A DNA stretch of 64,000 nt, from positions 1-64,000 of the forward strand of contig JBCDLC010000016.1 of NCBI GenBank assembly GCA_038745855.1. Reading direction: 5' to 3'. The notes under the pieces were generated by a model, which saw nothing but the letters and a program-made list of their open reading frames with translations, did no database searches and was not told where the DNA came from. Shown piece by piece: positions 1 to 8,123 of this stretch. The position numbers and the translations under genes were made by a program. The stretch is from UBA5336 sp038745855. Lineage in GTDB: Bacteria; Pseudomonadota; Alphaproteobacteria; Caulobacterales; Hyphomonadaceae. Position 1 is the first letter of the stretch, and each line of letters begins with the position of its first letter.

Positions 1-1
1 G

Positions 2-97
2 GCCGCCGGGGCGGGTGCCGCGTCGGTTGTTGGGTTGGTGTTTACCGGATTCTGGATAGGGCTGGTCAGGTGTGGGGGAGGGGGAGGCCTGCGCTGA
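2..97 (+). CDS. possible C-terminal end of a membrane protein cut by the left edge
   Basis: Frame 2 is open from the window edge to a TGA at 95-97. It encodes about 31 residues, mostly a hydrophobic Ala/Gly/Val/Leu/Phe/Trp stretch that looks like one membrane helix, then a Gly-rich tail. It would overlap the 3' end of the convergent minus-strand gene by about 30 bases. The fragment is too short to assign to a family and could be a chance open frame. Confidence 0.25.
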   Translation, partial: AAGAGAASVVGLVFTGFWIGLVRCGGGGGLR

Positions 98-545
98 GGT
101 AGGTGGCGAGGCGTTTGGGCGCGGACCTGTAGGTCTGGGTCCAGGCTTTGAGGGCCGTGCGCAGGAGGTTTGAGGGGCGGAAGACCACGTTGAGCGACGC
201 GATGTCGGGGTCGGGTTTCCGGTAGTGCTCTAGCGGGGGCGTGAGGGGCGCGAGCTCGTCGAAGGCGCCGGCGCGGGTGTAGAGGCCGTAGCGCCAACCG
301 GGGCCGAAGGTTGTTCTTGTGATCTTGATGCCGCCCCAGGGCGTGATCCTGTAGTCGATGAAAGTCATGCCTCGGGTGTTGAGGGCTGCAACGACGCGGT
401 TGAAGCGCGCAATCGCCCACAGGAAGTACGGCCAGAAAATTGGCCACACGGCATCCTTGTGCCGGAGGAACATCGGTTCAGTGATCATTTGACCCGGAGT
501 ATACCACCGCGGCGGAGGGGGAGGATAAGTTTTCCGAGTATTCAA
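66..545 (-). CDS. hypothetical protein, aromatic-rich, about 159 residues
   Basis: I do not recognise this protein. It starts with a Pro-rich stretch (YPPPPPRWYTPGQ) and has an aromatic, partly hydrophobic segment (residues about 34-47, WPIFWPYFLWAIARF). The rest is basic and soluble-looking. The longest frame begins with TTG at 543-545 and has no clear Shine-Dalgarno. An ATG at 486-488 (MITEPMF) would give 140 residues and is an equally reasonable start. It is monocistronic, with 227 non-coding bases between it and the pyrophosphatase gene. Frame length and non-random composition support a real gene; function is unknown. Confidence 0.5.
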   Translation of the reverse strand: MNTRKTYPPPPPRWYTPGQMITEPMFLRHKDAVWPIFWPYFLWAIARFNRVVAALNTRGMTFIDYRITPWGGIKITRTTFGPGWRYGLYTRAGAFDELAPLTPPLEHYRKPDPDIASLNVVFRPSNLLRTALKAWTQTYRSAPKRLATYLSAGLPLPHT

Positions 546-772
546 TGATTACAACGGGTTGGGCGGAATTTTTGGGGGATAAGTTCTGATTGGGGGTGTT
601 GGGGATGGGTCGTCTCTCGAGATGGACATCGCTGATGCCTATCGCTTCGCTCCATGCATCCTAAGGGGCTATGGGGCGGGGAAGCGCGGTGGGAGAGACC
701 GAGCCAAACCCGCAGTCTTGAACTCGATCCATCGCGTAGGGAGCGCAGCGACCACAGCGGGCGATCAAGGCA

Positions 773-1294
773 TCATGCGCGCTCTATGGCTTCGTTGATG
801 AGTTCGCGGGCTTTTTCGACGCCTTCTATGCCGTCGACCTTGACCCATTTTCCCGGCTCCATGTCCTTGTAGTGGGTGAAAAAGTGGACGATGCGCTCGA
901 CCAGGATCTCGGGGAGGTCGCTATAGGTGTGGACCTTGGCGTAGAAGGGCGTGAGCTTCTGGTGGGGCACGGCGAGGATCTTCTCATCGGTGCCGCCATC
1001 ATCCTCCATCAGGAGGACGCCGACGGGCCGGGCGCGGACGACGGCGCCAGGCACGAGGGCGCGCTGGCCGACCACCATCACGTCCATCGGATCGCCGTCG
1101 AGGCTGAGCGTGTGGGGCACGAAGCCGTAATTGCAGGGATAGCGCATGGATGTGTAGAGGAACCGGTCGACGAACATGGCGCCGGACGGCTTGTCGATCT
1201 CGTATTTGATGGGCTCGCCACCAAGCGGGACCTCGATGATGACGTTGAGATCGTCGGGCGGGCTGTTGCCGATCGGGATCTTGCTGATGTCCAT
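773..1294 (-). CDS. ppa: inorganic pyrophosphatase
   Basis: Soluble family I inorganic pyrophosphatase, 173 residues, the usual bacterial length. It hydrolyses pyrophosphate to two phosphates with Mg2+ and so pulls biosynthetic reactions forward in the cytosol. The signature D-G-D-P-M-D-V carries the metal-binding aspartates. The N terminus (KIPIGNSPPDDLNVIIEVP) and the KYEIDK and NYGFVPHT segments are typical of the family. The frame extends five codons further upstream, but the ATG at 1292-1294 has AAGGA seven bases before it, so that start was chosen. The gene appears to be transcribed alone. Confidence 0.95.
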   Translation of the reverse strand: MDISKIPIGNSPPDDLNVIIEVPLGGEPIKYEIDKPSGAMFVDRFLYTSMRYPCNYGFVPHTLSLDGDPMDVMVVGQRALVPGAVVRARPVGVLLMEDDGGTDEKILAVPHQKLTPFYAKVHTYSDLPEILVERIVHFFTHYKDMEPGKWVKVDGIEGVEKARELINEAIERA

Positions 1295-1382
1295 GCCGGG
1301 TCCTTCCATGGGGTTGGAGCGCCGAGTTGGCGTGATGTCTGGTCGGTGTCGCCCGCGGAGGCTGTATCCGTCAATGGCCTTT

Positions 1383-1412
1383 CGTAACGGTTGGTTGTAA
1401 TCGCCCGTTACG
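1383..1412. promoter_or_regulatory. 8-bp inverted repeat CGTAACGG-N14-CCGTTACG
   Basis: Perfect arms lie at 1383-1390 and 1405-1412, between the stop of the upstream minus-strand oxygenase gene and the ppa start. It has no following T tract on either strand, so a protein-binding site is as likely as a weak terminator. Its role is inferred from position only. Confidence 0.3.
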
Positions 1413-1433
1413 ACGATGGATTACGGTGACGGT

Positions 1434-2048
1434 TCACCGGGACGTCAGGGCGTAGTTGAAACTGAGGGAGATGCGCGGGTCTTCGCTGTCATGGGTCATG
1501 ACTTCGTGGCGGAGCCAGCTTTCCCACATGAGGATATCGCCCGGCGCCGGAGAGAGGTAAACGAAGCGGCGCAACGTCTCGTGGGCGTCATCGAGCGGCA
1601 ATGGCGCGGCCATCATCATGGGCAGTCTGGGGTCTTCCAGTTTCAGCCGGCCTGCCCCCTCTGGCAGGGCGACATAGACCGTTCCTGAAAGGACGCTGCC
1701 GGGATGGAGGTGGGCGGCGTGCGTGCCGCCGGGGGCGAGGATGTTGATCCAGAGGTTTTCAAGAGCGAGGGCCCCACCGCCAAGATCCCAACCGAGGGCC
1801 TGGGCAAACCGGGCCGCTTCCCGGTCGAGACAGGTCACAAGGTCTGCGAAGGCGGGCGCCCGGGTGGGGAGGTCGTCGAGGGAGGCGTAGGATGTGTAGC
1901 CGGGATAGCCCTGGCGCGCGCACCAGTCGGCGCCGGCTTGGTCGCCCTCTTCGACCATCCAGACCGATGCCTCAAGCTCTGACAGGAGCTGGGCATTGCC
2001 GAGGCTGGCTTCGTGGATGAGAGTTGGAAAGAGCGTACGTTGGCCCAT
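1434..2048 (-). CDS. putative 2OG-Fe(II) oxygenase (TIGR02466-like)
   Basis: Protein of 204 residues resembling the TIGR02466 family of putative 2-oxoglutarate/iron oxygenases. The most telling segment is HAAHLHPGSVLSGTVYV, followed by a short strand-rich region and PGDILMWESWLRHEV, which places the distal His and a candidate 2OG-binding Arg (PRISLSFNY) in the double-stranded beta-helix core. Substrate unknown. The longest frame starts with TTG at 2084; the ATG at 2046-2048 (MGQRTLFPTLIHE) matches the usual start of this family and was chosen, although neither has a strong ribosome-binding site. Confidence 0.75.
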   Translation of the reverse strand: MGQRTLFPTLIHEASLGNAQLLSELEASVWMVEEGDQAGADWCARQGYPGYTSYASLDDLPTRAPAFADLVTCLDREAARFAQALGWDLGGGALALENLWINILAPGGTHAAHLHPGSVLSGTVYVALPEGAGRLKLEDPRLPMMMAAPLPLDDAHETLRRFVYLSPAPGDILMWESWLRHEVMTHDSEDPRISLSFNYALTSR

Positions 2049-2221
2049 GGCGGTTGGGCTACGCCGTGGGCCCTGTCCTGGCAAGGGATCGGCGGGGGAT
2101 CGGCTGGGGATTGCCAGGTGATTGGGGTTGGATCGGGGCTGGTGCGCGCCTTGCGAGAGACCACTCGCAAAGGCGGGGCAAATCAGGTATCGCCGGGAAA
2201 GCCGGTTCAGAAGGGGCCAGG

Positions 2222-2800
2222 ATGGTCGACACTGGGAAAATCTTCGGTATGGCGGCCGCCGCCCGACTCGAGGAAAAGCGGCAAAGGGACAGCCAGAAGG
2301 GCGGTCCGGACAATGAGAGGAGTGGCGTTGTGCGCGTCTTGTTTTCGGTTTTTCCGCTGCTGGTGATCCCGGTAGTGATCTACAATCTCATCGCGTTTGT
2401 CTTCTCCGGGGGCTCTGCGGACGGGGATCTGGCCGTGCAGGCGCAGAATTTGGCACCGCTGATGGACGAGCTGAGCACGCCTTTCCTGTCATTGCCGATG
2501 ATTTCGGGTGTGTCCTGGCGTCTGACCAATGGCGATGCGCTGTTGCTGCTGGCGATCGGGCTGCTGTTCATCGAGATCTTGAAGTCAACGTCGACAGGCA
2601 CGGCGACGATCATGAACCACGCGGTGTCGATGATCCTGTTCATCGTGTGCCTGATCGAATTCCTGCTGATGCCGAATTTTGCGACGTCGGTGTTCTTTAT
2701 CCTGACCATCATGACACTGCTCGATGTGCTGGCTGGCGTCGTGGTGACGATTGTGTCGGCCCGGCGGGACTTCGCCGTGGGTGAGGGCTTCGGCGGGTAG
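2222..2800 (+). CDS. hypothetical inner-membrane protein, 4 predicted helices
   Basis: Protein of 192 residues with a charged 35-residue cytoplasmic N terminus (KIFGMAAAARLEEKRQRDSQ) and about four hydrophobic helices: one near residues 38-60, and three closely spaced in the C-terminal half (LLLLAIGLLFIEIL, AVSMILFIVCLIEFLLM, SVFFILTIMTLLDVLAGVVV). The frame is open further upstream, but the ATG at 2222 follows AAGGGGCCAGG and was chosen. It is divergent from the oxygenase gene and followed by a strong hairpin terminator. It resembles uncharacterised alphaproteobacterial membrane proteins; no function can be assigned. Confidence 0.75.
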   Translation: MVDTGKIFGMAAAARLEEKRQRDSQKGGPDNERSGVVRVLFSVFPLLVIPVVIYNLIAFVFSGGSADGDLAVQAQNLAPLMDELSTPFLSLPMISGVSWRLTNGDALLLLAIGLLFIEILKSTSTGTATIMNHAVSMILFIVCLIEFLLMPNFATSVFFILTIMTLLDVLAGVVVTIVSARRDFAVGEGFGG

Positions 2801-2824
2801 CGCGGGCGTTTGGCGCAATCGGCA

Positions 2825-2867
2825 AAAAACAAAGGCCGCTGCTCAGGGGTTGGGCAGCGGCCTTTTC
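2825..2867. terminator. bidirectional rho-independent terminator
   Basis: Perfect 12-bp stem AAAGGCCGCTGC (2831-2842) / GCAGCGGCCTTT (2854-2865) with an 11-base loop. The minus strand has a longer T run (TTTGTTTTTTG) than the plus strand (TTTTC). It lies between the convergent 2222-2800 gene and phaR, so it probably stops transcription from both sides. Confidence 0.85.
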
Positions 2868-2918
2868 ATGTCGGTCGTCATGGGGATGGATGGACGCGCG
2901 CTTGGGCCCGGGCCAGGT

Positions 2919-3545
2919 TTATTTCTTGGCGAGCGTCTGGAGCTGTTTCTGCATCTCGGCCATCTGGGCCTGCATCCTGGCGAGCATATCCTCGGCGTCG
3001 GCTGTGGGGTGATCGCCGCCATTCCCGTTCGCATCGGCTGGCCCATTGGTTGAACCGTTGCCCGCATCTCCGTCCGGCAGGGTGGTGTCGCGGGCTTGCA
3101 TGGCGGGGTTGAAGACCTTCAGCGTGTTCTCGAACATGACCATGTTGCGCCGGGCCTGATCCTCGAAGATCGCCATGGGGTTGGCCCCGCCCATCATGGT
3201 GCGCAACCGGTCCTGGCTTTCTGCGAACGAGTTCATGGACATATCGAGCCAAGCTGGCAGGAAGGACTGCGCGCCGCCGCCGTAGAAGCCGATGAGCTGT
3301 CTCAGGAAGTTGAGCGGCAGGGCGCCTTCGCCCTTGGTCTCGTTCTCGTAGATGATCTGGGTGAGCACGGCCCGTGTGAGGTCCTCGCCGGTCTTGGCAT
3401 CGCGGACTTCGAAATCGGCATTGCTTTTGACGAGATCAGACAGGTGGTCGAGCGTGACGTAGGATGAGGTCGATGTGTCGTAGAGGCGACGGTTCGCATA
3501 CTTCTTGATAATGATGGGACCGCCGGTTTTCTGCTTCTTCGCCAT
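2919..3545 (-). CDS. phaR: polyhydroxyalkanoate synthesis repressor PhaR
   Basis: PhaR-type regulator of 208 residues. The N-terminal DNA-binding domain is clear: IIIKKYANRRLYDTSTSSYV, then LVKSNADFEVRDAKTGEDLTR and VLTQIIYENE. The Met/Gln-rich central region (MSMNSFAESQDRLRTMM) is the PHB-accumulation part, and the C terminus is low-complexity with a short coiled coil (MLARMQAQMAEMQKQLQTL). In characterised alphaproteobacteria PhaR binds PHB granules and represses phasin and pha genes when polymer is absent. It is divergent from phaB across a 171-base intergenic region, consistent with local control. No phaC or phasin gene is in the window. Confidence 0.95.
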   Translation of the reverse strand: MAKKQKTGGPIIIKKYANRRLYDTSTSSYVTLDHLSDLVKSNADFEVRDAKTGEDLTRAVLTQIIYENETKGEGALPLNFLRQLIGFYGGGAQSFLPAWLDMSMNSFAESQDRLRTMMGGANPMAIFEDQARRNMVMFENTLKVFNPAMQARDTTLPDGDAGNGSTNGPADANGNGGDHPTADAEDMLARMQAQMAEMQKQLQTLAKK

Positions 3546-3592
3546 AGATGACCTTTGCCGCGCGCATTGTGGGGACGTGATTCGCCTGATGG

Positions 3593-3608
3593 TGCATGTT
3601 GCGGTGCA
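3593..3608. promoter_or_regulatory. possible PhaR-type TGC-rich operator between phaR and phaB
   Basis: The divergent phaR-phaB spacer holds TGCA at 3593-3596 and TGCGGTGCA at 3600-3608. The TGC-N3-GCA form resembles motifs reported for PhaR regulators (from memory). Function is inferred from position and motif only. Confidence 0.35.
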
Positions 3609-3716
3609 AACGGGTTACAATCAAGGGCTTCGACCTAGGTCTCGCTGCGCGGCGGTGTAAGTCTTCGTTAAGGGAGTCCGCCGACGGCACTTTCGAAACC
3701 CTTGGGAGGCATAGAG

Positions 3717-4442
3717 ATGGCAAGAGTCGCACTGGTGACAGGTGGTACACGAGGGATCGGGCGATCGATCTCGGAGATGCTGAAGGCGAAGGGCTTCACG
3801 GTTGCCGCAAACTTCGGCGGGAATGAGGAAGCGGCCCGGATCTGCGAGCAGGAAACCGGCATCAAATGCTACAAGTTCAACGTCGGCGACTATGACGACG
3901 TGGGTGCAGGGATTGCCAAGATCACCACTGAAATCGGCCCGGTTGATGTGCTGGTGAACAATGCCGGCATCACCCGCGATGCGCCGTTCCACAAGATGAC
4001 CAAGGCGCAGTGGGACGAGGTCATCAATGTCGACCTCGACAGCGCCTTCAACTGTACCCACCACGTCTGGAACGGAATGCGGGAGCGCGGCTTTGGCCGG
4101 GTGATCAACATCTCGTCGATCAACGGCCAGAAGGGCCAGTTCACCCAGGCCAACTATTCGGCCGCAAAGGCAGGCCTCATCGGTTTCACCCGCGCGCTGG
4201 CCTACGAGGGCGCGAAGAAAGGCATCACGTCGAATTGCGTTGCGCCTGGCTACATCGATACGGAAATGCTGCAGGCCATGAAACCAGAGGTTCTGGAAGG
4301 GATCATCGCTGGCATTCCTGCCGGGCGGCTTGGCAAGGCCGAGGAGATCGCCTCGATGGTGGCCTATCTCGCGAGTGACGATGCTGCGTTCATCAATGGT
4401 GCGACCATGACCGTGAACGGGGCGCAGTACATCGCGAGCTAA
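3717..4442 (+). CDS. phaB: acetoacetyl-CoA reductase
   Basis: NADPH-dependent acetoacetyl-CoA reductase of 241 residues, the second step of poly-3-hydroxybutyrate synthesis (acetoacetyl-CoA to (R)-3-hydroxybutyryl-CoA). It is a classical SDR: glycine-rich TGGTRGIG at 8-15, NNAG at 81-84, catalytic Ser134, Tyr147 and Lys151. PhaB hallmarks include FHKMTKAQWDEVINVDLDS, SSINGQKGQFTQANYSAAKAG and the VAPGYIDTEM turn. A TTG at 3702 is in frame, but GGGAGG precedes the ATG at 3717. Divergent from phaR, its probable repressor. Confidence 0.93.
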   Translation: MARVALVTGGTRGIGRSISEMLKAKGFTVAANFGGNEEAARICEQETGIKCYKFNVGDYDDVGAGIAKITTEIGPVDVLVNNAGITRDAPFHKMTKAQWDEVINVDLDSAFNCTHHVWNGMRERGFGRVINISSINGQKGQFTQANYSAAKAGLIGFTRALAYEGAKKGITSNCVAPGYIDTEMLQAMKPEVLEGIIAGIPAGRLGKAEEIASMVAYLASDDAAFINGATMTVNGAQYIAS

Positions 4443-4484
4443 TTCGGCTCTCTATGACTGCTGATACCCTGGCGGCTGGGCGTT

Positions 4485-4931
4485 TCAGACGTCTGGGCGC
4501 CAGTTCGGGGGCGCGAGTTCGAAACCGTCGAAGGTGAAGGCTGGTGCAACGGTACAGCTCACCAGGCTCCAGGCGCCGAGACTTTCAGCGGTTTGCCAAT
4601 GGTGGGCGGGGATGACCCATTGGGGTTTCTGGCCGGCGCGCAGGTCTGGACCAAGTTGGCAGGCCTCGGCGCCGCGCCCATCCGGCGGAGATCGGGTGAG
4701 CGCAACCGGACCGCCAGCATGCCAGAGCCAGGTTTCGTCGGCATCGACCCTGTGCCACGCAGACAGTTCATCGGCCTGGAGCAGAAAGTAAATCGCAGAC
4801 ATTGCTGCACGCTCACCGCCCTCGGTGGGTGAGCGGTAAGTTTCTGCATAGTGGCCGCCCTCAGGGTGGGGCGCCATGTCGAGCATGCGGATGATTTCCC
4901 GCGCGCCGAGATCTCCGGAAATGGCGACCAT
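4485..4931 (-). CDS. cupin superfamily protein (DUF985)
   Basis: Cupin_5/DUF985 protein of 148 residues. Family marks are the N-terminal MLDMAPHPEGGHYAETYRS, the IYFLLQADELSAWHRVDADETW strand pair and the C-terminal LVSCTVAPAFTFDGFELA. Members adopt a cupin barrel; a physiological reaction is not established. Its ATG overlaps the gloB stop codon (ATGA at 4928-4931), so the two are translationally coupled in one operon, with gloB first. Confidence 0.88.
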   Translation of the reverse strand: MVAISGDLGAREIIRMLDMAPHPEGGHYAETYRSPTEGGERAAMSAIYFLLQADELSAWHRVDADETWLWHAGGPVALTRSPPDGRGAEACQLGPDLRAGQKPQWVIPAHHWQTAESLGAWSLVSCTVAPAFTFDGFELAPPNWRPDV

Positions 4932-5701
4932 CAGGACCGGTCCTTCCGTCCGCGGATTTCCGCAAACGTGGCGACGGCATCACCGGGAAAGCCCATCGCA
5001 GCCTGCATCGCCGGATTATCGGCCCTGAGGAAAGGGTTTGTGGGGATTTCCCGGGCAAGGGTCGTGGGCACCGTGGGCTCGCCGGCGGCGCGCTTCGCAT
5101 CGATCTCCTGCACGTAGGATTTCAGCACGTCGTTGCCCGGATCGATGCTTTCGGCAAACCGCGCATTGCCCTGGGTGTACTCGTGGGCGCAGTAGATCGT
5201 TGTATCGGCGGGCAGCGCGCGCAGCCTTTTCAGACTGTCCCACATCATCGCCATATCCCCTTCAAATACCCGTCCGCAGCCCAAAGCAAACAGGGCATCG
5301 CCGACGAATGCGAGTTTGGCGTCGCCGAGGTGGAACGCGATGTGGCCAAGCGTATGGCCGGGAACGTCAAGGACGTCTGCCTTGAAGCGCGCGAAGGAGA
5401 CCTGATCGCCCCCACCAACGGTCCGGTCGATCCCGGGGATCTTGTCCGCCTCCTTGATCGGTCCGGTGATGGGACAGCCCGTCGCCTCTTTGACCTTGAG
5501 GTTTCCGCCTGTGTGATCGGGATGCCAATGGGTGTTCCAGATCTCGGTGATCGTCCAACCCTTGTTTTCGGCGACCTCGAGATACCTGTCCCCGTCCGGT
5601 GTATCGATCGCAAGGGTATCCCCCGATGCCGGATCGTGGGCGAGGAAACCATAATTATCGCTGAGGCAGGGGAAGATGTGGATGTCGAGTTTGGCTGTCA
5701 T
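4931..5701 (-). CDS. gloB: hydroxyacylglutathione hydrolase (glyoxalase II)
   Basis: Glyoxalase II of 256 residues, hydrolysing S-D-lactoylglutathione to D-lactate and glutathione in methylglyoxal detoxification. The metallo-beta-lactamase metal motif THWHPDHTGGN is present, with the further ligands in VPGHTLGHI and FVGDALFALGCGRVFEG, and the family C-terminal domain (CAHEYTQGNARFAESIDP). The frame extends to 5743, but the ATG at 5699-5701 (MTAKLDIHIFPCLSDNYGF) fits the family N terminus. It is divergent from a methyltransferase gene 40 bases away, a common alphaproteobacterial arrangement. Confidence 0.95.
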   Translation of the reverse strand: MTAKLDIHIFPCLSDNYGFLAHDPASGDTLAIDTPDGDRYLEVAENKGWTITEIWNTHWHPDHTGGNLKVKEATGCPITGPIKEADKIPGIDRTVGGGDQVSFARFKADVLDVPGHTLGHIAFHLGDAKLAFVGDALFALGCGRVFEGDMAMMWDSLKRLRALPADTTIYCAHEYTQGNARFAESIDPGNDVLKSYVQEIDAKRAAGEPTVPTTLAREIPTNPFLRADNPAMQAAMGFPGDAVATFAEIRGRKDRS

Positions 5702-5741
5702 TTTACTGTCCGTTTGCCGAAACCTAGCATAGGTTGGAGGC

Positions 5742-6509
5742 ATGCGTCAGGATACTGTCTCGATCGATCGTTTCTACCATTCAAGCCTGGGCCAAGCGGC
5801 GGGGAAACTGCTGGCGGGACGGATCACGGACCTGTGGCCCGATACCGAACGGCTCTCGATGCTGGGGATTGGCTTTCCAATGCCCGTGCTGGATGAGATG
5901 GCAGGGGCTGGCCGCCGCTGCGTTGCCGCCATTCCTGATGGCAGTGGTCATTTCCGGTGGGATGCCACCGGACGGGGCAACGCTACTGTGATTGCGCCAC
6001 AGGACCGGTTGCCTTTCGCCGATGGCCAATTCGACCGGGTCATCCTGCTGCATGGTTTGGAGGAGGCGGACAGTCCGCGCACCCTTCGCCGCGAGATCTG
6101 GCGTGTGATGGCGCCGGAAGGCCGGATCGTCGTCGCGACCGCGAACCGGCGCGGAATCTGGGCATTGGCGGAGAGGACGCCTTTTGGGCATGGTCGACCT
6201 TGGACACGCCGCCAATTGGTGGGCTTTCTCTCGGACGGGAGTTTTCAGGTTACCGCCAGCACCCACGCGCTGTTCCTGCCACCGATCAACCAGGCCCTCG
6301 TCACGGCGGCGGCCGACGGTTGGGAGCGGATTGGGGAATGGGTGGCGCCTGCATTGGGCGGGGTTGTCCTCGTAGAAGCGGTCAAGCGCCTCTATATCGA
6401 GCCCGGCGGCGCCGTAGCGCCGGCAATAAATGCCTTACCGGCGCGCAAGGGCGCCGCAATTCTGCCTATCGATCAGGCGGCCCGGGCCTCGAAATCGGAT
6501 CGTCGTTAG
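5742..6509 (+). CDS. class I SAM-dependent methyltransferase
   Basis: Protein of 255 residues with a Rossmann-type methyltransferase fold (Methyltransf_11-like). The glycine motif LGIGFPMPVL near residue 41 is followed by ATVIAPQDRLPFADGQFDRVILLHGLEEADSP, where the acidic/PF region and the post-motif DRVI match the family, and by LRREIWRVMAPEGRIVVATANRRGIW. Substrate unknown; methyltransferases beside gloB are common in alphaproteobacteria. GGAGG lies unusually close to the ATG. The Ala/Pro-rich C terminus (after about 210) is probably disordered. Confidence 0.85.
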   Translation: MRQDTVSIDRFYHSSLGQAAGKLLAGRITDLWPDTERLSMLGIGFPMPVLDEMAGAGRRCVAAIPDGSGHFRWDATGRGNATVIAPQDRLPFADGQFDRVILLHGLEEADSPRTLRREIWRVMAPEGRIVVATANRRGIWALAERTPFGHGRPWTRRQLVGFLSDGSFQVTASTHALFLPPINQALVTAAADGWERIGEWVAPALGGVVLVEAVKRLYIEPGGAVAPAINALPARKGAAILPIDQAARASKSDRR

Positions 6510-6570
6510 GGCGATTTGACCTTCGTTAACATTCGCGCCACTGTTGAATTGAAACAGGAAAGGGCTCTCC

Positions 6571-6915
6571 ATGAAACTCGTGTCCGCCATTTTCAAACCA
6601 AGCCGCCTGGACGCGGTGATCGATGCCCTCTCGGAAATCGGCGCGGAGGGGCTGACGGTATCAGAGGTCCGAGGCTATGGCCGCCAGCAAGGCAAGACCG
6701 AGGTCTACCGCGGCGCTGAATACGAAGTGCGATTGCTGCCGAAGGTGAAGGTGGAAGTGGCCTGCTCTTCAGACGCCGTTGACCGGGTGACGGAAGCGAT
6801 CGCGAAGGCGGCGAATACCGGGACCATTGGCGATGGCAAGATCTTTGTCAGCGACCTGGAGACGGCAATCCGGATCCGTACCGGGGAACGGGACGCACAG
6901 GCCGTTGGCGTATAA
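6571..6915 (+). CDS. nitrogen regulatory protein P-II
   Basis: PII signal protein of 114 residues (GlnB/GlnK type) that integrates 2-oxoglutarate, ATP/ADP and glutamine status. The T-loop GYGRQQGKTEVYRGAEY is intact, with the uridylylation site Tyr51. The C-terminal nucleotide-binding signature TGTIGDGKIFV is present. A good ribosome-binding site (AGGAAAGGG) precedes the ATG. No amtB or glnA follows; the next gene is hisC, so GlnB and GlnK cannot be told apart from context. Confidence 0.92.
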   Translation: MKLVSAIFKPSRLDAVIDALSEIGAEGLTVSEVRGYGRQQGKTEVYRGAEYEVRLLPKVKVEVACSSDAVDRVTEAIAKAANTGTIGDGKIFVSDLETAIRIRTGERDAQAVGV

Positions 6916-7034
6916 GTTCAGAAGGGCGTTTTGAGGCAATCAGCGCCTGGACGGGAGATAGGGCCGCGAGAGGGATCGTAGGTGTGCCGGTTGGACGCTT
7001 GATTTTCCAGGCCTGCTCCGGCACCTGAGCAATC

Positions 7035-8120
7035 ATGACAGCCCAACGCCTCGGTCCTCGCCCGCTCGCCAATATCCTTGAGATCACGCCGTACAAGGGT
7101 GGTGAGAAACCCGAAACCGGCCACAAGCTTTCATCAAACGAGAACCCGCTCGGGGCCGCCCCGGCAGTGCATGCGGCACTAGAGAAAGCCGCCGAGAACC
7201 TCGCCCTCTATCCCGATGGCGGCTGCGGAAAGCTGCGTGCTTCGATTGCCAGCACTCATGGGCTGGACGCAGATCGGATCGTCTGCGGCGCGGGATCGGA
7301 TGAATTGTTCCAACTGCTCGGCCGGGCTTACCTTGCGCCCGGTGACCAGATTGTGCAAAGCGCGCATGGCTTTCTGGTGTACAGCCTCGTCGCCCAGCAA
7401 TCTGGCGCTGAGATCGCATTGGCGCCAGAGCGGGATTATACTGCGGATGTGGATGCCATGCTGGAGCGAGTTGGCCCGAAAACGAGGATCGTATTCCTCG
7501 CCAATCCGAACAATCCGACGGGCACGTACATTCCCCACAGTGAGGTCAAGCGGCTGCACGCCGGCTTGCCCGAGGACGTTCTGCTGGTCCTGGATGGGGC
7601 CTATGCCGAGTATGTGCGGCGCAACGATTATTCGAGCGGACTGGAACTCGCCGCGGAAATGCCGAACGTGTTGATGACGCGAACCTTCTCGAAGATCCAT
7701 GGGCTCGCCGCGTTGCGCCTTGGGTGGGCTTATGGGCCGGCGAGTGTGATCGATGCGATCAACCGGGTGAGGGGGCCATTCAACGTTTCCTCCCTCGCCC
7801 AGGCGGCCGGCATTGCGGCCCTTGAAGACCGGGACTTTGTCGACCGCTCGGTTCACCACAATGAAGCGGAGCTGGAGCGGGTATCCGCTGCGCTTGCGGG
7901 GCTCGGATTGGAGACGGTGCCCAGTGTTGGCAACTTTGTGCTGGTGAATTTCGGAGATGCGGAGCGGGCCGCTGCGGCAGATGCCTATCTCAGGGCGCGG
8001 AACATCTACCTCAGGGGCATGGCGGCCTACCGGTTGCCCACGTGCCTGCGGCTCTCGATTGGAACGACCGAGGCCAACGATGCTGTGATGGACGCCTTCA
8101 CGGCTTTCCAGGCGGGCTGA
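7035..8120 (+). CDS. hisC: histidinol-phosphate aminotransferase
   Basis: PLP-dependent class I/II aminotransferase of 361 residues. It shows KLSSNENPLG at 31-40, FLANPNNPTGT near 154-164, VLDGAYAEY near 185-193 and the PLP lysine Lys220 in RTFSKIHGLAALRLGW. HisC converts histidinol phosphate and 2-oxoglutarate reversibly with imidazole-acetol phosphate; many homologues also act on aromatic keto acids. It sits three bases upstream of the prephenate dehydrogenase gene, so a role in tyrosine and phenylalanine synthesis is likely as well. Confidence 0.92.
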   Translation: MTAQRLGPRPLANILEITPYKGGEKPETGHKLSSNENPLGAAPAVHAALEKAAENLALYPDGGCGKLRASIASTHGLDADRIVCGAGSDELFQLLGRAYLAPGDQIVQSAHGFLVYSLVAQQSGAEIALAPERDYTADVDAMLERVGPKTRIVFLANPNNPTGTYIPHSEVKRLHAGLPEDVLLVLDGAYAEYVRRNDYSSGLELAAEMPNVLMTRTFSKIHGLAALRLGWAYGPASVIDAINRVRGPFNVSSLAQAAGIAALEDRDFVDRSVHHNEAELERVSAALAGLGLETVPSVGNFVLVNFGDAERAAAADAYLRARNIYLRGMAAYRLPTCLRLSIGTTEANDAVMDAFTAFQAG

Positions 8121-8123
8121 CCG

